A DNA stretch of 36,077 bases from Rhodospirillales bacterium. GTDB taxonomy: Bacteria; Pseudomonadota; Alphaproteobacteria; Rhodospirillales; 2-12-FULL-67-15. The stretch spans positions 1-36,077 of the forward strand of contig VGZQ01000027.1 in the NCBI GenBank assembly GCA_016872535.1, in the 5' to 3' direction. Positions 25,951-35,132 of this stretch are shown here, piece by piece. Positions within the stretch are counted from its first letter, which is position 1. Each line of letters opens with the position of its first letter. A program made the position numbers and the translations under genes. The notes under the pieces are model-generated. The model was not told the origin of the DNA. It did not search any database and saw nothing but the letters and a program-made list of their open reading frames with translations.

Positions 25951-28808
25951 GCGCCATCCCCAAGCCGCGCGAGATTTTCGACCGCAAAGCGCTGCTCGCG
26001 CGCGCGGGTGACGCGTTGCCCGCGAAAGCCCCCGCGAAAGCCGACGAATTGGCCGCGCGCGCGGCGGTGCTGGCCATCGCCAAGGATGCCTACCGCAAGG
26101 GCTGGGACGAAATCCGCCGCCGCTTCGAAAAGGAAAGGCTTTCCGGCATCGAAGCGGCGCGCCAGCACGCCTATCTGGTCGATCAGCTGGTGCGGGTGCT
26201 CTATGACTTGGCCGAGGGACGCGTGTATCCCGCACCCAAAAAACCGCACGAACTTCTGGCGATCGTCGCCACCGGCGGCTACGGCCGCGGCCGGCTGGCG
26301 CCGTTTTCCGACATCGACCTGATGTTTCTGCCGGCGAAGAAGATTTCCGCGCGCGGCCAGCGGATCGTCGAGTTCATGCTCTATATCCTCTGGGACCTCG
26401 GTCTCAAGGTCGGGCACGCGACCCGCACCGCCGACGAGGCGATCAAGCTCGCCAAGGGCGATCTCACCATCCGCACCAGCCTTCTCGAGGCGCGCTGGGT
26501 CTGGGGCGAGCGCGAGACCTTCGACGATTTCCGCGCCCGTTTTGCGCGCGAGGTGGTCGCCGGATCGGGGCGCGATTTCGTCGAGGCCAAGCTCGCTGAA
26601 CGCGATCAGCGCCTCGCCCGCATGGGCGATTCCCGCTACGTGCTGGAACCCAACCTCAAGGAGGGCAAGGGCGGCTTGCGCGACCTGCAGACCCTGTTCT
26701 GGATCGCGAAGTACCTCTACGGTTCAGGCGCGCGAGCGAATCCTCGCGCGCGTCATATGATGCGCCCCTATCGGGGCGACATGGACGCTCTCATCGCCGA
26801 GGGCGTGCTCACGGCCGAGGACGCGCGCGTCTTCGCCCGCGCCGACGAGTTCCTGTGGACCGTCCGTTGCCATCTCCACTACCTCGCCGGCCGCGCCGAG
26901 GAGCGGCTCTCGTTCGACGCCCAGAAGGAAATCGCGCGGCGGATGAATTATCGCGACCGTGCCGGCGGGCGCGGGGTCGAGAGATTTATGAAACACTACT
27001 TCCTGGTCGCCAAGGACGTGGGCGATCTGACCCGCATTGTCTGCGCCGTGCTCGAGGAGGAACAGAAGAAATCCCTGTTTCGCCTCCGCGCCGACGCGCC
27101 CTTGTTCGCCAAGCCGCACGGGACCGATTTCCGCATCGACGGCAACCGACTCGCGTTCGCCGACGATGGCGCCGTCGCGCGCGACCCGGTCAACCTGTTG
27201 CGGCTCTTCCGCGAGGCGCAGCGGCTCGGCCTCGACGTGCATCCGCGCGCCATGCGCCTGGTCGCGCGCAACGTCCGCCGGGTCGACGCGCGCCTGCGCG
27301 AGGACGCCGAAGCCAACCGCATCTTCCTCGACATCCTGACCGACCCCGCCGGCGCCGAGGCGGCGCTGACCTGGCTCAATGAAACCGGCGTTTTTGGCCG
27401 TTTCGTCCCCGATTTCGGGCGGGTGGTGGCGCAGATGCAGTACGACATGTACCACGTCTATACCGTCGACGAGCACACCATCCGCGCCATCGGCCTGCTC
27501 AACAAGATCGAGCAGGGCGCCTTCGCCAAGGATCATCCGGTGTCGTCGGGGATCATCCACGAACTGCAGTCGCGCCGGGTGCTTTATGTCGCGGTGCTGC
27601 TGCACGACATCGCCAAGGGCCGCAGCGGCGATCATTCCGAGATCGGCGCCGAAATCGCCAAGACGCTCGGGCCGCGCCTGGGCCTCAGCGAATGGGAGAC
27701 CGAGACGGTGTCGTGGCTGGTTCTCCACCACCTTCTCATGAGCCGGACCGCCTTCAAGCGCGACCTCGACGACCCCAAGACCATCGCCGATTTCGTCGCC
27801 AAGGTGCAGTCGCCGGAACGCCTGCGCCTCCTGATGATCCTCACCGTCGCCGACATCCGCGCGGTCGGGCCGCAGGTGTGGAACGCGTGGAAGGCGAAAC
27901 TGCTGCGCGAGCTTTATTTCCTGGCGCTCGAAGCGATGACCGGCGGCGAGCCGGCGCTCCGCCGGAGCGCGCGCGCCGAACAGGCGATGGCCGGCCTCAA
28001 GGCCGCGCTCGCCGCCGAACGCCCTGCCTGGACCACGGCCGAGATCGAGGAGCACCTCGCCCGCGGAACGCCTGCCTATTGGCTTGCGTTCGGCGCCGAC
28101 GACTTGGTCCGCCACGCCCGCCTGATCCGCGAAGCCCAGCGCGACAGCCGCGATCTGGTGATCGAGACCCGCGCCGACGCCGAACGGGCGGCGACCGAGG
28201 TTCTCGTCTACACCCACGACCATCCCGGCCTGTTCGCGGGGCTCGCCGGCGCCTTCGCGCTCGCCGGGGCCAACGTGGTCGACGCGCGCGTGACCACGCT
28301 CGCCAACGGCATGGCGCTCGACGTGTTCGCAATCCAGGACGTGACCGGCGGCGCCTTCGCCGATCCCGACCGCCTGAAGCGGCTCGAACGCCGTATCGCC
28401 GACACGCTCTCGGGCCGCACCAGTTCGGCGCGCGAAATGGAATCGGCGAGCGCGCGCGGCCGGACCGCGCGCCTCGGCGCCTTCACAGTGCCGCCGCGCG
28501 CCCTGATCGACAACAAGGCGAGCGCCACCTACACCGTGATCGAAATCAACGGCCGCGACCGGCCTGGGTTCCTGCGCGACATCACCCGCGCCCTGACCCA
28601 GGCCGGATTGCAGATTTCGAGCGCGCACATTTCCACCTACGGCGAGCGGGTGGTCGACGTGTTCTATGTGCGCGACGTGTTCGGCCTGAAAGTCGAGAAC
28701 GAAGCCAAGATCAAGGCGATCCGCGAAAAGCTGCTCGCCGCAATCGCGCCCCCGGATGCGGGCGAATCTTCCGCCAACGCCGCCGCGCCCGGCGCCGACG
28801 CCGCATGA
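25947..28808 (+). CDS. glnD: [Protein-PII] uridylyltransferase / uridylyl-removing enzyme GlnD (953 aa)
   Basis: GlnD senses glutamine and adds or removes UMP from PII proteins, thereby steering nitrogen metabolism. The nucleotidyltransferase motif [19 protein letters not shown] begins near residue 110 and keeps both catalytic aspartates. The HD hydrolase motif [20 protein letters not shown] is near 550, and two ACT domains sit at the C-terminus (from about 750, [21 protein letters not shown]; from about 862, [23 protein letters not shown]). All four parts are intact. The GTG start (25947-25949) overlaps the mutS stop, and the TGA overlaps the murJ ATG. mutS-glnD-murJ is a familiar alphaproteobacterial order; no glnB is adjacent. 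Confidence 0.97.
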   Translation: MSAIPKPREIFDRKALLARAGDALPAKAPAKADELAARAAVLAIAKDAYRKGWDEIRRRFEKERLSGIEAARQHAYLVDQLVRVLYDLAEGRVYPAPKKPHELLAIVATGGYGRGRLAPFSDIDLMFLPAKKISARGQRIVEFMLYILWDLGLKVGHATRTADEAIKLAKGDLTIRTSLLEARWVWGERETFDDFRARFAREVVAGSGRDFVEAKLAERDQRLARMGDSRYVLEPNLKEGKGGLRDLQTLFWIAKYLYGSGARANPRARHMMRPYRGDMDALIAEGVLTAEDARVFARADEFLWTVRCHLHYLAGRAEERLSFDAQKEIARRMNYRDRAGGRGVERFMKHYFLVAKDVGDLTRIVCAVLEEEQKKSLFRLRADAPLFAKPHGTDFRIDGNRLAFADDGAVARDPVNLLRLFREAQRLGLDVHPRAMRLVARNVRRVDARLREDAEANRIFLDILTDPAGAEAALTWLNETGVFGRFVPDFGRVVAQMQYDMYHVYTVDEHTIRAIGLLNKIEQGAFAKDHPVSSGIIHELQSRRVLYVAVLLHDIAKGRSGDHSEIGAEIAKTLGPRLGLSEWETETVSWLVLHHLLMSRTAFKRDLDDPKTIADFVAKVQSPERLRLLMILTVADIRAVGPQVWNAWKAKLLRELYFLALEAMTGGEPALRRSARAEQAMAGLKAALAAERPAWTTAEIEEHLARGTPAYWLAFGADDLVRHARLIREAQRDSRDLVIETRADAERAATEVLVYTHDHPGLFAGLAGAFALAGANVVDARVTTLANGMALDVFAIQDVTGGAFADPDRLKRLERRIADTLSGRTSSAREMESASARGRTARLGAFTVPPRALIDNKASATYTVIEINGRDRPGFLRDITRALTQAGLQISSAHISTYGERVVDVFYVRDVFGLKVENEAKIKAIREKLLAAIAPPDAGESSANAAAPGADAA

Positions 28809-30352
28809 GCCTGCTTCGTTCCATCTCGACGGTCGGCGCGTTCACCATGGGAAGCCGGATCCTCGGCTTCGTCCGCGACGCGGCCATCGCCGCGATCGTC
28901 GGCGCGGGGCCGGTGGCGGACGCCTTTTTCGTCGCCTTCAAGCTGCCGAACCTGTTCCGCCGGCTGTTCGCGGAAGGCGCCTTCAACGCCGCGTTCGTGC
29001 CGCTCTATACCGCCGAGTTGAAGGACGGCCGCGAGCGGGCGCGGGCGTTCGCCGAAGCCGCCCTCGCCGTGCTCGCCTGGTCGCTGGTCGCGTTCGTGGC
29101 GGCGGCCGAGATCGCCATGCCGTGGCTGATGCGCGCGTTCGCACCCGGGTTTCTCGACCGGCCCGAAACCTATGCTCTCGCCGTTTCGTTCGCGCGCATC
29201 ACGTTTCCGTACCTATTGTTCATTTCGCTGGTGTCGCTCGCGGGCGGAGTCCTCAACGCCCATCACCGCTTCGCCGCCGCCGCGGCGACGCCGATGCTGT
29301 TGAACCTCTGCCTGATCGGCGCGGTTTTGGGGCTCGCGCCTTATTTCCCGACGCCGGGCCACGCCCTCGCCTGGGGCGTGTTCGCGGCCGGCATCGCGCA
29401 GTGCCTGTTCCTGTTCGGCGCGCTCGTGCGCGCGGGCGAACGGCTGCGCCTGGCGCGGCCCGCGTTCGGACCCAAAGTAAAGCTGCTGCTCAAGCGCGCG
29501 CTTCCCGTAGCCCTCGGCGCCGGGGTTTACCAGATCAACCTCGCCATCGACATGATCGTCGCCTCGTTTTTGCCGGCGGGCTCGATCAGTTATCTCTTCT
29601 ACGCTGACCGCATCAACCAGTTGCCCTTGGGCGTGATCGGGGTCGCGGTCGGCACCGTGCTGCTGCCGGTGCTGTCGCGCCAGTTGCGTTCCGGCGACGG
29701 GGCGGGGGCGCACGCGAGCCAGAACCGGGCGATCGAATTCGCGCTTCTCCTTACTCTGCCCGCCGCATTCGCGCTGGCGCTCATCGCCGAGCCGGTGGTC
29801 GCGACCCTGTTCGGGCGCGGCGCCTTCGGCGCGACGGAAATCCGCGCCACCGCGGCGGCGCTCGCGGTCTACGCCACCGGATTGCCGGCCTACGTGCTGG
29901 CCAAGGCGCTGACGCCCGCCTTCTACGCCCGCGAGGACACGGCGACCCCGGTCAAGATCTCGGTCGTCTGCATGGCCGCGAACCTGATCCTCAACATCCT
30001 GCTGATGGGGCCGTTCCTGCACGTCGGCATCGCAATCGCGACATCGTTGAGCGCGTGGCTCAACGTCCTGCTGCTTGCCCGCGCCCTGATGCGGCGCGGC
30101 GACCTGGCGTTCGATGCCCGCCTCAAGGCGCGCGTTGCTCGCCAGGCGGGCGCGGCGGTGGCGATGGCCGTGACGCTGATCCTGCTTCTGCCCCTGCTTG
30201 CGCGACCGCTCGCGGGCGGCGAGGCTTCGCGCGCCCTGGCGCTCGCGGCGCTGGTGGCGGCGGGCGGGATCGTTTACGCGCTCGCCGCCTGGGGCCTCGG
30301 CGCCGCCAAGCCTTCCGAACTGCGCGCGGCCCTCCGTCGTTCCAAGGCTTGA
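28805..30352 (+). CDS. murJ: Lipid II flippase MurJ (MviN family, 515 aa)
   Basis: An integral inner-membrane protein that moves the peptidoglycan precursor lipid II across the membrane. The N-terminal MviN signature is clear: SISTVGAFTMGSRILGFVRD and FKLPNLFRRLFAEGAFNAAFVPLY. About 14 hydrophobic segments fill the length, with conserved YQINLAIDMIVASFLPAGSI and YADRINQLPLGVIGVAVGTVLLPVLSR, and TALTPAFYARED-type sequence near 375. The ATG (28805-28807) shares bases with the glnD stop, so only this start fits; the open frame upstream is a shadow in glnD. Followed 53 bases later by trpS. Confidence 0.96.
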   Translation: MSLLRSISTVGAFTMGSRILGFVRDAAIAAIVGAGPVADAFFVAFKLPNLFRRLFAEGAFNAAFVPLYTAELKDGRERARAFAEAALAVLAWSLVAFVAAAEIAMPWLMRAFAPGFLDRPETYALAVSFARITFPYLLFISLVSLAGGVLNAHHRFAAAAATPMLLNLCLIGAVLGLAPYFPTPGHALAWGVFAAGIAQCLFLFGALVRAGERLRLARPAFGPKVKLLLKRALPVALGAGVYQINLAIDMIVASFLPAGSISYLFYADRINQLPLGVIGVAVGTVLLPVLSRQLRSGDGAGAHASQNRAIEFALLLTLPAAFALALIAEPVVATLFGRGAFGATEIRATAAALAVYATGLPAYVLAKALTPAFYAREDTATPVKISVVCMAANLILNILLMGPFLHVGIAIATSLSAWLNVLLLARALMRRGDLAFDARLKARVARQAGAAVAMAVTLILLLPLLARPLAGGEASRALALAALVAAGGIVYALAAWGLGAAKPSELRAALRRSKA

Positions 30353-30405
30353 CCACCTGACCCGGCGAAGGCCATAACACGGCGCTTTCCTTAGGGGCTC
30401 GCACC

Positions 30406-31410
30406 ATGCGGCGCATCTTTTCGGGCGTGCAGCCCACCGGCAATCTGCATCTCGGCAATTACCTCGGCGCGATCCGCAACTGGGTGCGGTTGCAGAAGGA
30501 TTTCGACGATTGCCTGTTCTGCGTCGTCGATCTGCACGCGGTCACCGTGTGGCAGGAACCGGCCCAGCTCACCGCCAGCACGCGCGAGGTGGCGGCGGCG
30601 ATGATCGCCGCCGGGATCGATGCCGAGCGCAACATCGTCTTCAACCAGAGCCAGGTGCCGGCGCACGCCGAACTCGCCTGGATCTTTTCGTGCGTCGCGC
30701 GCATGGGCTGGCTCAACCGCATGACCCAGTTCAAGGAAAAGGCGGGCAAGGACAAGGAAAACGCCGCGGTCGGCCTGTTCGCCTATCCGGTGCTGATGGC
30801 CGCCGACATCCTCGCCTACAAGGCGACCCACGTGCCGGTGGGCGAGGACCAGAAGCAGCACCTGGAACTCGCCCGCGACATCGCCCAGAAATTCAACAAC
30901 GATTTCGGGGTGTCGTTCTTTCCCGTGGTCGAACCGATGATTTTCGGCGCGGCGACCCGGGTGATGTCCTTGCGCGACGGCAGCAAGAAGATGAGCAAAT
31001 CGGACGCCTCCGATTATTCGCGCATCAACATGACCGACGACGCCGACGCGATCGCCCAGAAGGTCCGCAAGGCGCGCACCGATCCCCATCCGCTGCCGGA
31101 AAACGCCGCCGGCCTCAAGGACCGGCCTGAAGCCGCCAACCTGATCGGCATCTATGCCGCGCTTTCCGACCAGACGCCGGAAGAGGTCTTGAACCGGTTC
31201 GGCGGCGAGCAGTTTTCCACCTTCAAGCAGCACCTCGCCGATCTCGCGGTCGCCAAGCTCGGCCCGATTCAGGACGAAATGCGCCGGCTGATGGCCGATC
31301 CCGGTCACGTGGACCGGATACTGGCCAAGGGCGTGGAACGGGCCCGCGCGCTCGCCGAGCCGGTTCTGGCCGAGACCAAGCGCATCGTCGGTTTTCTCCA
31401 TCCCGGATGA
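30406..31410 (+). CDS. trpS: Tryptophanyl-tRNA synthetase TrpRS (334 aa)
   Basis: A class I aminoacyl-tRNA synthetase that charges tRNA-Trp. The HIGH-type motif is [17 protein letters not shown] at 5-21, and the KMSKS motif is intact in [15 protein letters not shown] near residue 195. [31 protein letters not shown] is the usual tryptophan/ATP-site region. ATG 30406 with AGGGG upstream (30391-30396). A short gap of 53 bases separates it from murJ, and a weak ACCA/TGGT hairpin with six T follows the stop (31423-31440 region). Length is normal for bacterial TrpRS. Confidence 0.97.
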   Translation: MRRIFSGVQPTGNLHLGNYLGAIRNWVRLQKDFDDCLFCVVDLHAVTVWQEPAQLTASTREVAAAMIAAGIDAERNIVFNQSQVPAHAELAWIFSCVARMGWLNRMTQFKEKAGKDKENAAVGLFAYPVLMAADILAYKATHVPVGEDQKQHLELARDIAQKFNNDFGVSFFPVVEPMIFGAATRVMSLRDGSKKMSKSDASDYSRINMTDDADAIAQKVRKARTDPHPLPENAAGLKDRPEAANLIGIYAALSDQTPEEVLNRFGGEQFSTFKQHLADLAVAKLGPIQDEMRRLMADPGHVDRILAKGVERARALAEPVLAETKRIVGFLHPG

Positions 31411-31527
31411 GCTTAAACCCCTGACCATACAGTGGTTTTTTGGGATTTTCCGGCGGGCGGCGCTTGAACCAGTCCGGAAAAAGGTCCATGTAGTTGGGAC
31501 GATCCGCTCGCAACCGGAGGAGTCCGC

Positions 31528-32073
31528 ATGTTCATCCAGACCGAAGTCACGCCCAACCCCGCGACGCTCAAGTTCCTGCCCGGATGCGCGGTCATGCCGG
31601 GCGGCGGAACGGCCAACTTCGTCAACGCGGCCGAAGCCGGGCGCTCGCCGCTGGCGAGCCGCCTGTTCGATCTCGAGGGCGTCGCCGGCGTGTTCCTGGG
31701 CGCGGATTTCGTTACCGTGACCAAGGAAGGGCGCATGGATTGGGACGCGATCAAGCCCCAGATCCTCGGCGCCCTGATGGACCACTTCGCCTCGGGCAAG
31801 CCCGCGGTCGAGGGCGCCGCCGCCGCCGCCGCCGCGGCCGACGATCCGGTCGTCGCCCAGATCAAGGAACTGCTCGACACCCGGGTGCGCCCGGCGGTCG
31901 CCCAGGACGGCGGCGACATCATCTTCCGGCGCTTCGAGAACGGCGTCGTCTATCTGCACATGCAGGGCTCGTGCTCGGGCTGCCCGAGCTCGACCGCGAC
32001 CTTGAAGCACGGGATCGAGAACATGCTCCGCCACTACATCCCCGAGGTTTCGGAAGTCCGCGCCGCGGAGTAG
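31528..32073 (+). CDS. NifU-like Fe-S scaffold/carrier protein, Nfu type (181 aa)
   Basis: Carries and transfers Fe-S clusters to target enzymes. The N-terminal Nfu-N domain begins MFIQTEVTPNPATLKFLPG, with LFDLEGVAGVFLGADFVTVTK. An alanine-rich linker (97-105) leads to the NifU C-terminal domain with the cluster-binding Cys149 and Cys152 in GSCSGCPSSTATLKHGIE. Both domains make it the mitochondrial NFU1-like form common in alphaproteobacteria. ATG 31528 with GGAGGAG 5-11 bases upstream. The gene is separated from trpS by 117 bases and ends before a strong terminator. The universal-stress gene sometimes found between trpS and this gene is absent. Confidence 0.94.
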   Translation: MFIQTEVTPNPATLKFLPGCAVMPGGGTANFVNAAEAGRSPLASRLFDLEGVAGVFLGADFVTVTKEGRMDWDAIKPQILGALMDHFASGKPAVEGAAAAAAAADDPVVAQIKELLDTRVRPAVAQDGGDIIFRRFENGVVYLHMQGSCSGCPSSTATLKHGIENMLRHYIPEVSEVRAAE

Positions 32074-32089
32074 CGCGCACCCCGCCTTG

Positions 32090-32125
32090 AAAAGGGCCCT
32101 TCCCCGGCCGGGGAGGGCCCTTTTT
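32090..32125 (+). terminator. Strong intrinsic terminator after the nfu gene
   Basis: AAAAGGGCCCT, one bulged T, CCCCGG pairs with CCGGGG and AGGGCCCTTTT: a stem of about 17 bp with almost no loop, followed by TTTTTGTTTG. The inverted repeat is nearly symmetrical, so it may work on both strands. It separates the nfu gene from the exporter gene. Confidence 0.9.
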
Positions 32126-32159
32126 GTTTGTCCATATTGATCAACCGAGGAGATTTTCC

Positions 32160-32480
32160 ATGGCTTGGATCGCGTTGTTTTTCGCGGGCCTGTTCGAGAT
32201 CGGCTGGGCGGTGGGCCTCAAGTATACGGAGGGGTTCACCCGCCTCGCGCCCTCGGCGCTGACGATCGCGGCGATGGTCGCGAGCCTTTGGCTGCTCGCG
32301 GTCGCCCTCAAAAGCCTGCCGCTCGGCACCTCGTACGCGGTTTGGACCGGCATCGGCACGGTGGGTACCGCCGTCCTCGGCATTGTCCTGTTCGGCGAAT
32401 CGACCGACCCATTGCGACTTCTTTGCATCGGCCTGATCGTTATCGGTATTGCGGGCCTCAAGGTCGTGACGCCCGGATGA
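32160..32480 (+). CDS. gdx: Guanidinium exporter Gdx / SugE, small multidrug resistance family (106 aa)
   Basis: A four-helix inner-membrane antiporter of the SMR family; the Gdx subgroup exports guanidinium in exchange for protons. The sequence [20 protein letters not shown] then [15 protein letters not shown] has the central Glu13 and the Gdx-type GLKYTEGF loop, and [22 protein letters not shown] is the conserved helix 3. The ATG at 32160 has GAGGAG 8 bases upstream; an in-frame extension to 32124 runs into the terminator and is rejected. Only about 35 bases separate the terminator from the start, too few for a guanidine riboswitch, and I see no obvious promoter there. Confidence 0.93.
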   Translation: MAWIALFFAGLFEIGWAVGLKYTEGFTRLAPSALTIAAMVASLWLLAVALKSLPLGTSYAVWTGIGTVGTAVLGIVLFGESTDPLRLLCIGLIVIGIAGLKVVTPG

Positions 32481-32483
32481 CGC

Positions 32484-32500
32484 CCCCAGTTGGGGTATTT
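32484..32500 (+). terminator. Weak terminator-like hairpin after gdx
   Basis: CCCC (32484-32487), AGTT loop, GGGG (32492-32495), then TATTT. The stem is short and the T-run interrupted. Confidence 0.3.
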
Positions 32501-32628
32501 CCCGTATGGCGCCGAATTCGGACCTTGGTTTAAGCCCAATAATTTCGATAATCTTCAATAAATTCAGTAAAATTTTGGACACAATTAATGTGTCACGTCA
32601 GATATGATCATGCCAAAAAATGTTATAT

Positions 32629-32708
32629 ATCAAATTGTTAATGCTATATGATGATATTTTAATATTTATTTTAGAAAACGGTTTATTTTATCCTATTAAC
32701 AATTTGAT
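32629..32708. repeat. 14-bp inverted repeat with AT-rich 52-base interior
   Basis: ATCAAATTGTTAAT at 32629-32642 is the exact reverse complement of ATTAACAATTTGAT at 32695-32708. The interior is almost only A and T. It could be a pair of ends of a small element, a protein-binding site pair, or a cruciform or hairpin in RNA. Confidence 0.7.
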
Positions 32709-32924
32709 CTTGCGTTTATTTTTCCTGTCCGATTTTGCTGCGTTGCAAAAAAGTGTTGATCCCGGCCGCGACTTGGCTTATTTCCCCGTCAACTAATTGA
32801 TCCGTTAACGGCGTCATGCGAGCCGGCCAAAACGCCGTATTTAGACCCTGGGATGGCTTCGACCTACTACGAGTAGTGTGAACTACAAGTTTTTAAGGCC
32901 GAGACTTTGTCAGGGTGGATCGGA

Positions 32925-34070
32925 ATGTATCCGAAGGCTGGCGCACGAAAATTCTCCAAACGCCAACCCAGGCCGGCAACGGTAACGACCGGCTCTGTCC
33001 GCGCGCTCTGGAAAAAAACGTCCCTGAGCCGAATCTCGCAGGGGCTTTCCCTCCTCTACCTCGGGTCCCTGGTCGCGATCCTGGTCGCCGCCGCCTGGTC
33101 GATCCCGCCGCGCCTGTCCGCCCCGTCCTCCACCGTCAAGCCGTCCCCCACCGTCAAGATCGTTCTTCCCGTCAGCGCGCCGGTACCGGCGGCGGTCGCG
33201 CGCGTGACCGAGGAGCCCCTGCCGCCGCCCGGGTCCGCGCCCGCGCCCTTCGGGTACGCGAGCCTGGTCGAGGCGTTCGACCAGCTCGGCTACGCGTTTC
33301 CCCTGATCGGCGACGGCGCGACCGGCGTGCCGCGCCTGATCCTGGCGTCGCTGCCGCACGACCTGGCCGAGGTCCCCGAAAACGCCGAGCGCAAGGCGAT
33401 CTTCTTCCGCGCCGTGTTGCCGCTTGTCCTTCGGGTCAACGAGGAGATTCTCGCCGAGCGCAAGAAGCTCCTCGACATCCGCGCCCGGCTTCGCGCCCAC
33501 CATCACGTCACCCAGGCCGAGCGCGCGTGGCTCCAGGCTATGGCCGAGCGTTACGAAACCACGCCCGGCGACATCGAGCAGCTGGTCAAGCGGATCGACG
33601 TCATTCCGCCCTCGCTCGCGCTCGCGCAAGCCGCGGAGGAAAGCGGGTGGGGTTCGTCGCGATTCGTGCGCGAGGGCAACGCGCTGTTCGGTCAATGGGT
33701 CATGGTCGACGAGGGTCACCAGCTGCCGCTGATGCGCGACGAAGGCCGCACCCACCGGGTGGCCAGCTTCGCGAGCCTGCTCGATTCGACCCGCGCCTAC
33801 GCGCGTAATCTGAATTCGCACAGGGCCTATCGCGAGTTCCGCGACGCGCGCGCGGCGGCGCGCGCCGAAGGGCGCGCCGCGAGCGGTTTCGAGCTCGCGC
33901 AGCACCTCGGACGCTATTCGCAGCGGGGCGCGGCGTATGTCCACCGCATCCGCGGGCTGATCGTGGTCAACGAATTGCGCGAGCTCGACGGCGCCCAGCT
34001 CGATGCGCGCGAAGTGCGCTTGAGCGACGACCGGCCGATGGCCGGCCTCGGCTATCTCTCCTTCTTCTAG
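32925..34070 (+). CDS. Bax-type glucosaminidase-domain protein, membrane-anchored (381 aa)
   Basis: A peptidoglycan hydrolase candidate. The basic N-terminus is followed by one membrane segment (LLYLGSLVAILVAAAW, about 45-60), a proline-rich linker, and a domain like that of E. coli Bax and other family-73 glucosaminidases. Motifs are IPPSLALAQAAEESGWGSSRFVREGNALFGQW, with the likely catalytic Glu in AEESGWG (near 236), then RVASFASLLDSTRAYARNLN, HRAYREFRDAR and LGRYSQRGAAYVHRIRGLI. It would sit in the inner membrane with the enzyme in the periplasm. I chose ATG 32925 with GGGTGG upstream; TTG 32907 would add 6 residues. Its TAG stop overlaps the deacetylase TAG on the other strand. Confidence 0.85.
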   Translation: MYPKAGARKFSKRQPRPATVTTGSVRALWKKTSLSRISQGLSLLYLGSLVAILVAAAWSIPPRLSAPSSTVKPSPTVKIVLPVSAPVPAAVARVTEEPLPPPGSAPAPFGYASLVEAFDQLGYAFPLIGDGATGVPRLILASLPHDLAEVPENAERKAIFFRAVLPLVLRVNEEILAERKKLLDIRARLRAHHHVTQAERAWLQAMAERYETTPGDIEQLVKRIDVIPPSLALAQAAEESGWGSSRFVREGNALFGQWVMVDEGHQLPLMRDEGRTHRVASFASLLDSTRAYARNLNSHRAYREFRDARAAARAEGRAASGFELAQHLGRYSQRGAAYVHRIRGLIVVNELRELDGAQLDAREVRLSDDRPMAGLGYLSFF

Positions 34071-35128
34071 CTCTTCACGTAGAACTGCCGCCCGAACCAG
34101 TACCAGCGCCCCTCGCCGGCGGGGAGCGTGCAGTTGATCCGCGTCCGTCCCTTAGGGAAGGGATTGGCGAAGCGCGCCTCGATCCGCGTTTCGCCGAGCC
34201 GTTCGATCTTTCCCACGCCCTCGTGCGAGGCGTGGCAGACGATTCGCTCGATTCCTTCGACCTTCCGCGTCAACGTGAACCCGAACGCGGGCGGATTGGG
34301 GCGCCCGACCAGGGGATCGAGCGGCGTGAGTTCGGCGATCGGCAATGCGATCGTGTTGACCACTTGGCGGAAACGCTTGGCTTCGCCCCACTGTTCGTTG
34401 AAGGCGAAACGGGGAAGGTAGAATTTTTCGACCGGATTATTGGCGATGTCCCGCCCGAGCGCGCCCGAATGCTGGCCGAATGCCGCGACGAAACCGGCGT
34501 TCTTGACCGCCTCGATCGTCTCCCGGCTGGCCTCGCCGAAGGGATAGGCGAACAACGCAGGCTTGCGGCCGAGCCGTTCTTCCCACACCTTCGCCGCCCG
34601 CTCGATTTCGGCGCGCGCGGTCGCCGCGTCGGCATCCGCCATATGGAGATGCGAGGCGGAATGGTGGCCGATGTCCACCAGCGGGTCCTTGGCCAGCTCG
34701 CGGATCTGGTCCCAGGTCATGTAGCCGCGGATCGGCTGATGGTGGTAGTCGGTCGCGGTGAAGAGCGTGAACGGCAGCCCCGCCTTCTTGAAGCGCGGCC
34801 AGGCCTCGGCGAATACCGATACGAAACCGTCGTCGATGCTGATGCCGACCGCGCGTTCGGGCAACGGCCGGCCGGCCTGGAGATCCTCGACGATTTTCCG
34901 CACCGGCAGCACGGCGTAGCGCCCGCTCGTCAATTCGCCGATGTGGTCCTCGAGCTGGGCCAGCGTGGTATTGGTCGAGGGGTATTTGTCCTCGCCGAAG
35001 CGGTGGTACATGACGATCACCGCCGAATCGGCGGCGCGCGCTTCGAACGCCGAAAAAATCGCCGGCGCCAGCACGGCTTGGATCGCGATCAGACCCGAGA
35101 GAATCGGAACGGCGAGAATGCGCGGCAC
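34067..35128 (-). CDS. Secreted polysaccharide deacetylase (NodB-type, 353 aa)
   Basis: A carbohydrate esterase family 4 protein. A signal peptide covers about residues 1-33 (LAVPILSGLIAIQAVLAPAIFSAFEARA). The NodB domain follows: AVIVMYHRFGEDKYPSTNTT, the catalytic/metal motif SIDDGF (Asp99, Asp100), and the metal ligands His156 and His160 in GHHSASH, then ALFAYPFGEAS. An extra C-terminal domain (about 260-353) with TLPAGEGRWYWFGRQFYV has no clear match. The GTG start (35126-35128) lies 4 bases after the macrodomain gene. The substrate is unknown; peptidoglycan or exopolysaccharide are likely, and the nearby glucosaminidase is consistent with the cell wall. Confidence 0.9.
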   Translation of the reverse strand: MPRILAVPILSGLIAIQAVLAPAIFSAFEARAADSAVIVMYHRFGEDKYPSTNTTLAQLEDHIGELTSGRYAVLPVRKIVEDLQAGRPLPERAVGISIDDGFVSVFAEAWPRFKKAGLPFTLFTATDYHHQPIRGYMTWDQIRELAKDPLVDIGHHSASHLHMADADAATARAEIERAAKVWEERLGRKPALFAYPFGEASRETIEAVKNAGFVAAFGQHSGALGRDIANNPVEKFYLPRFAFNEQWGEAKRFRQVVNTIALPIAELTPLDPLVGRPNPPAFGFTLTRKVEGIERIVCHASHEGVGKIERLGETRIEARFANPFPKGRTRINCTLPAGEGRWYWFGRQFYVKS

Positions 35129-35132
35129 GGCT

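Larger units (their letters stand above)
32481..32924. other. AT-rich gene-free island of about 440 bases
   Basis: Bases about 32540-32740 are strikingly AT-rich compared with the window. They carry a 14-bp perfect inverted repeat (32629-32642 and 32695-32708) and a near-palindrome (32578-32594). Further right are CCGTTAACGG (32802-32811) and CTACT/AGTAG (32864-32876), the latter close upstream of the glucosaminidase gene. No open frame is convincing. It probably holds regulatory DNA for the glucosaminidase gene and may include foreign or remnant sequence. Confidence 0.6.

Noticed and set aside
32124-32159. A guanidine riboswitch before the gdx gene
   Set aside because: Only about 35 bases lie between the upstream terminator and the start codon, too few for any known guanidine riboswitch except possibly the smallest, whose hairpins are not seen.
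32540-32760. The AT-rich island as a replication origin
   Set aside because: One TTATCC-type sequence resembles part of a DnaA box, but there is no cluster of boxes and no dnaA, hemE, parAB or similar origin neighbour.
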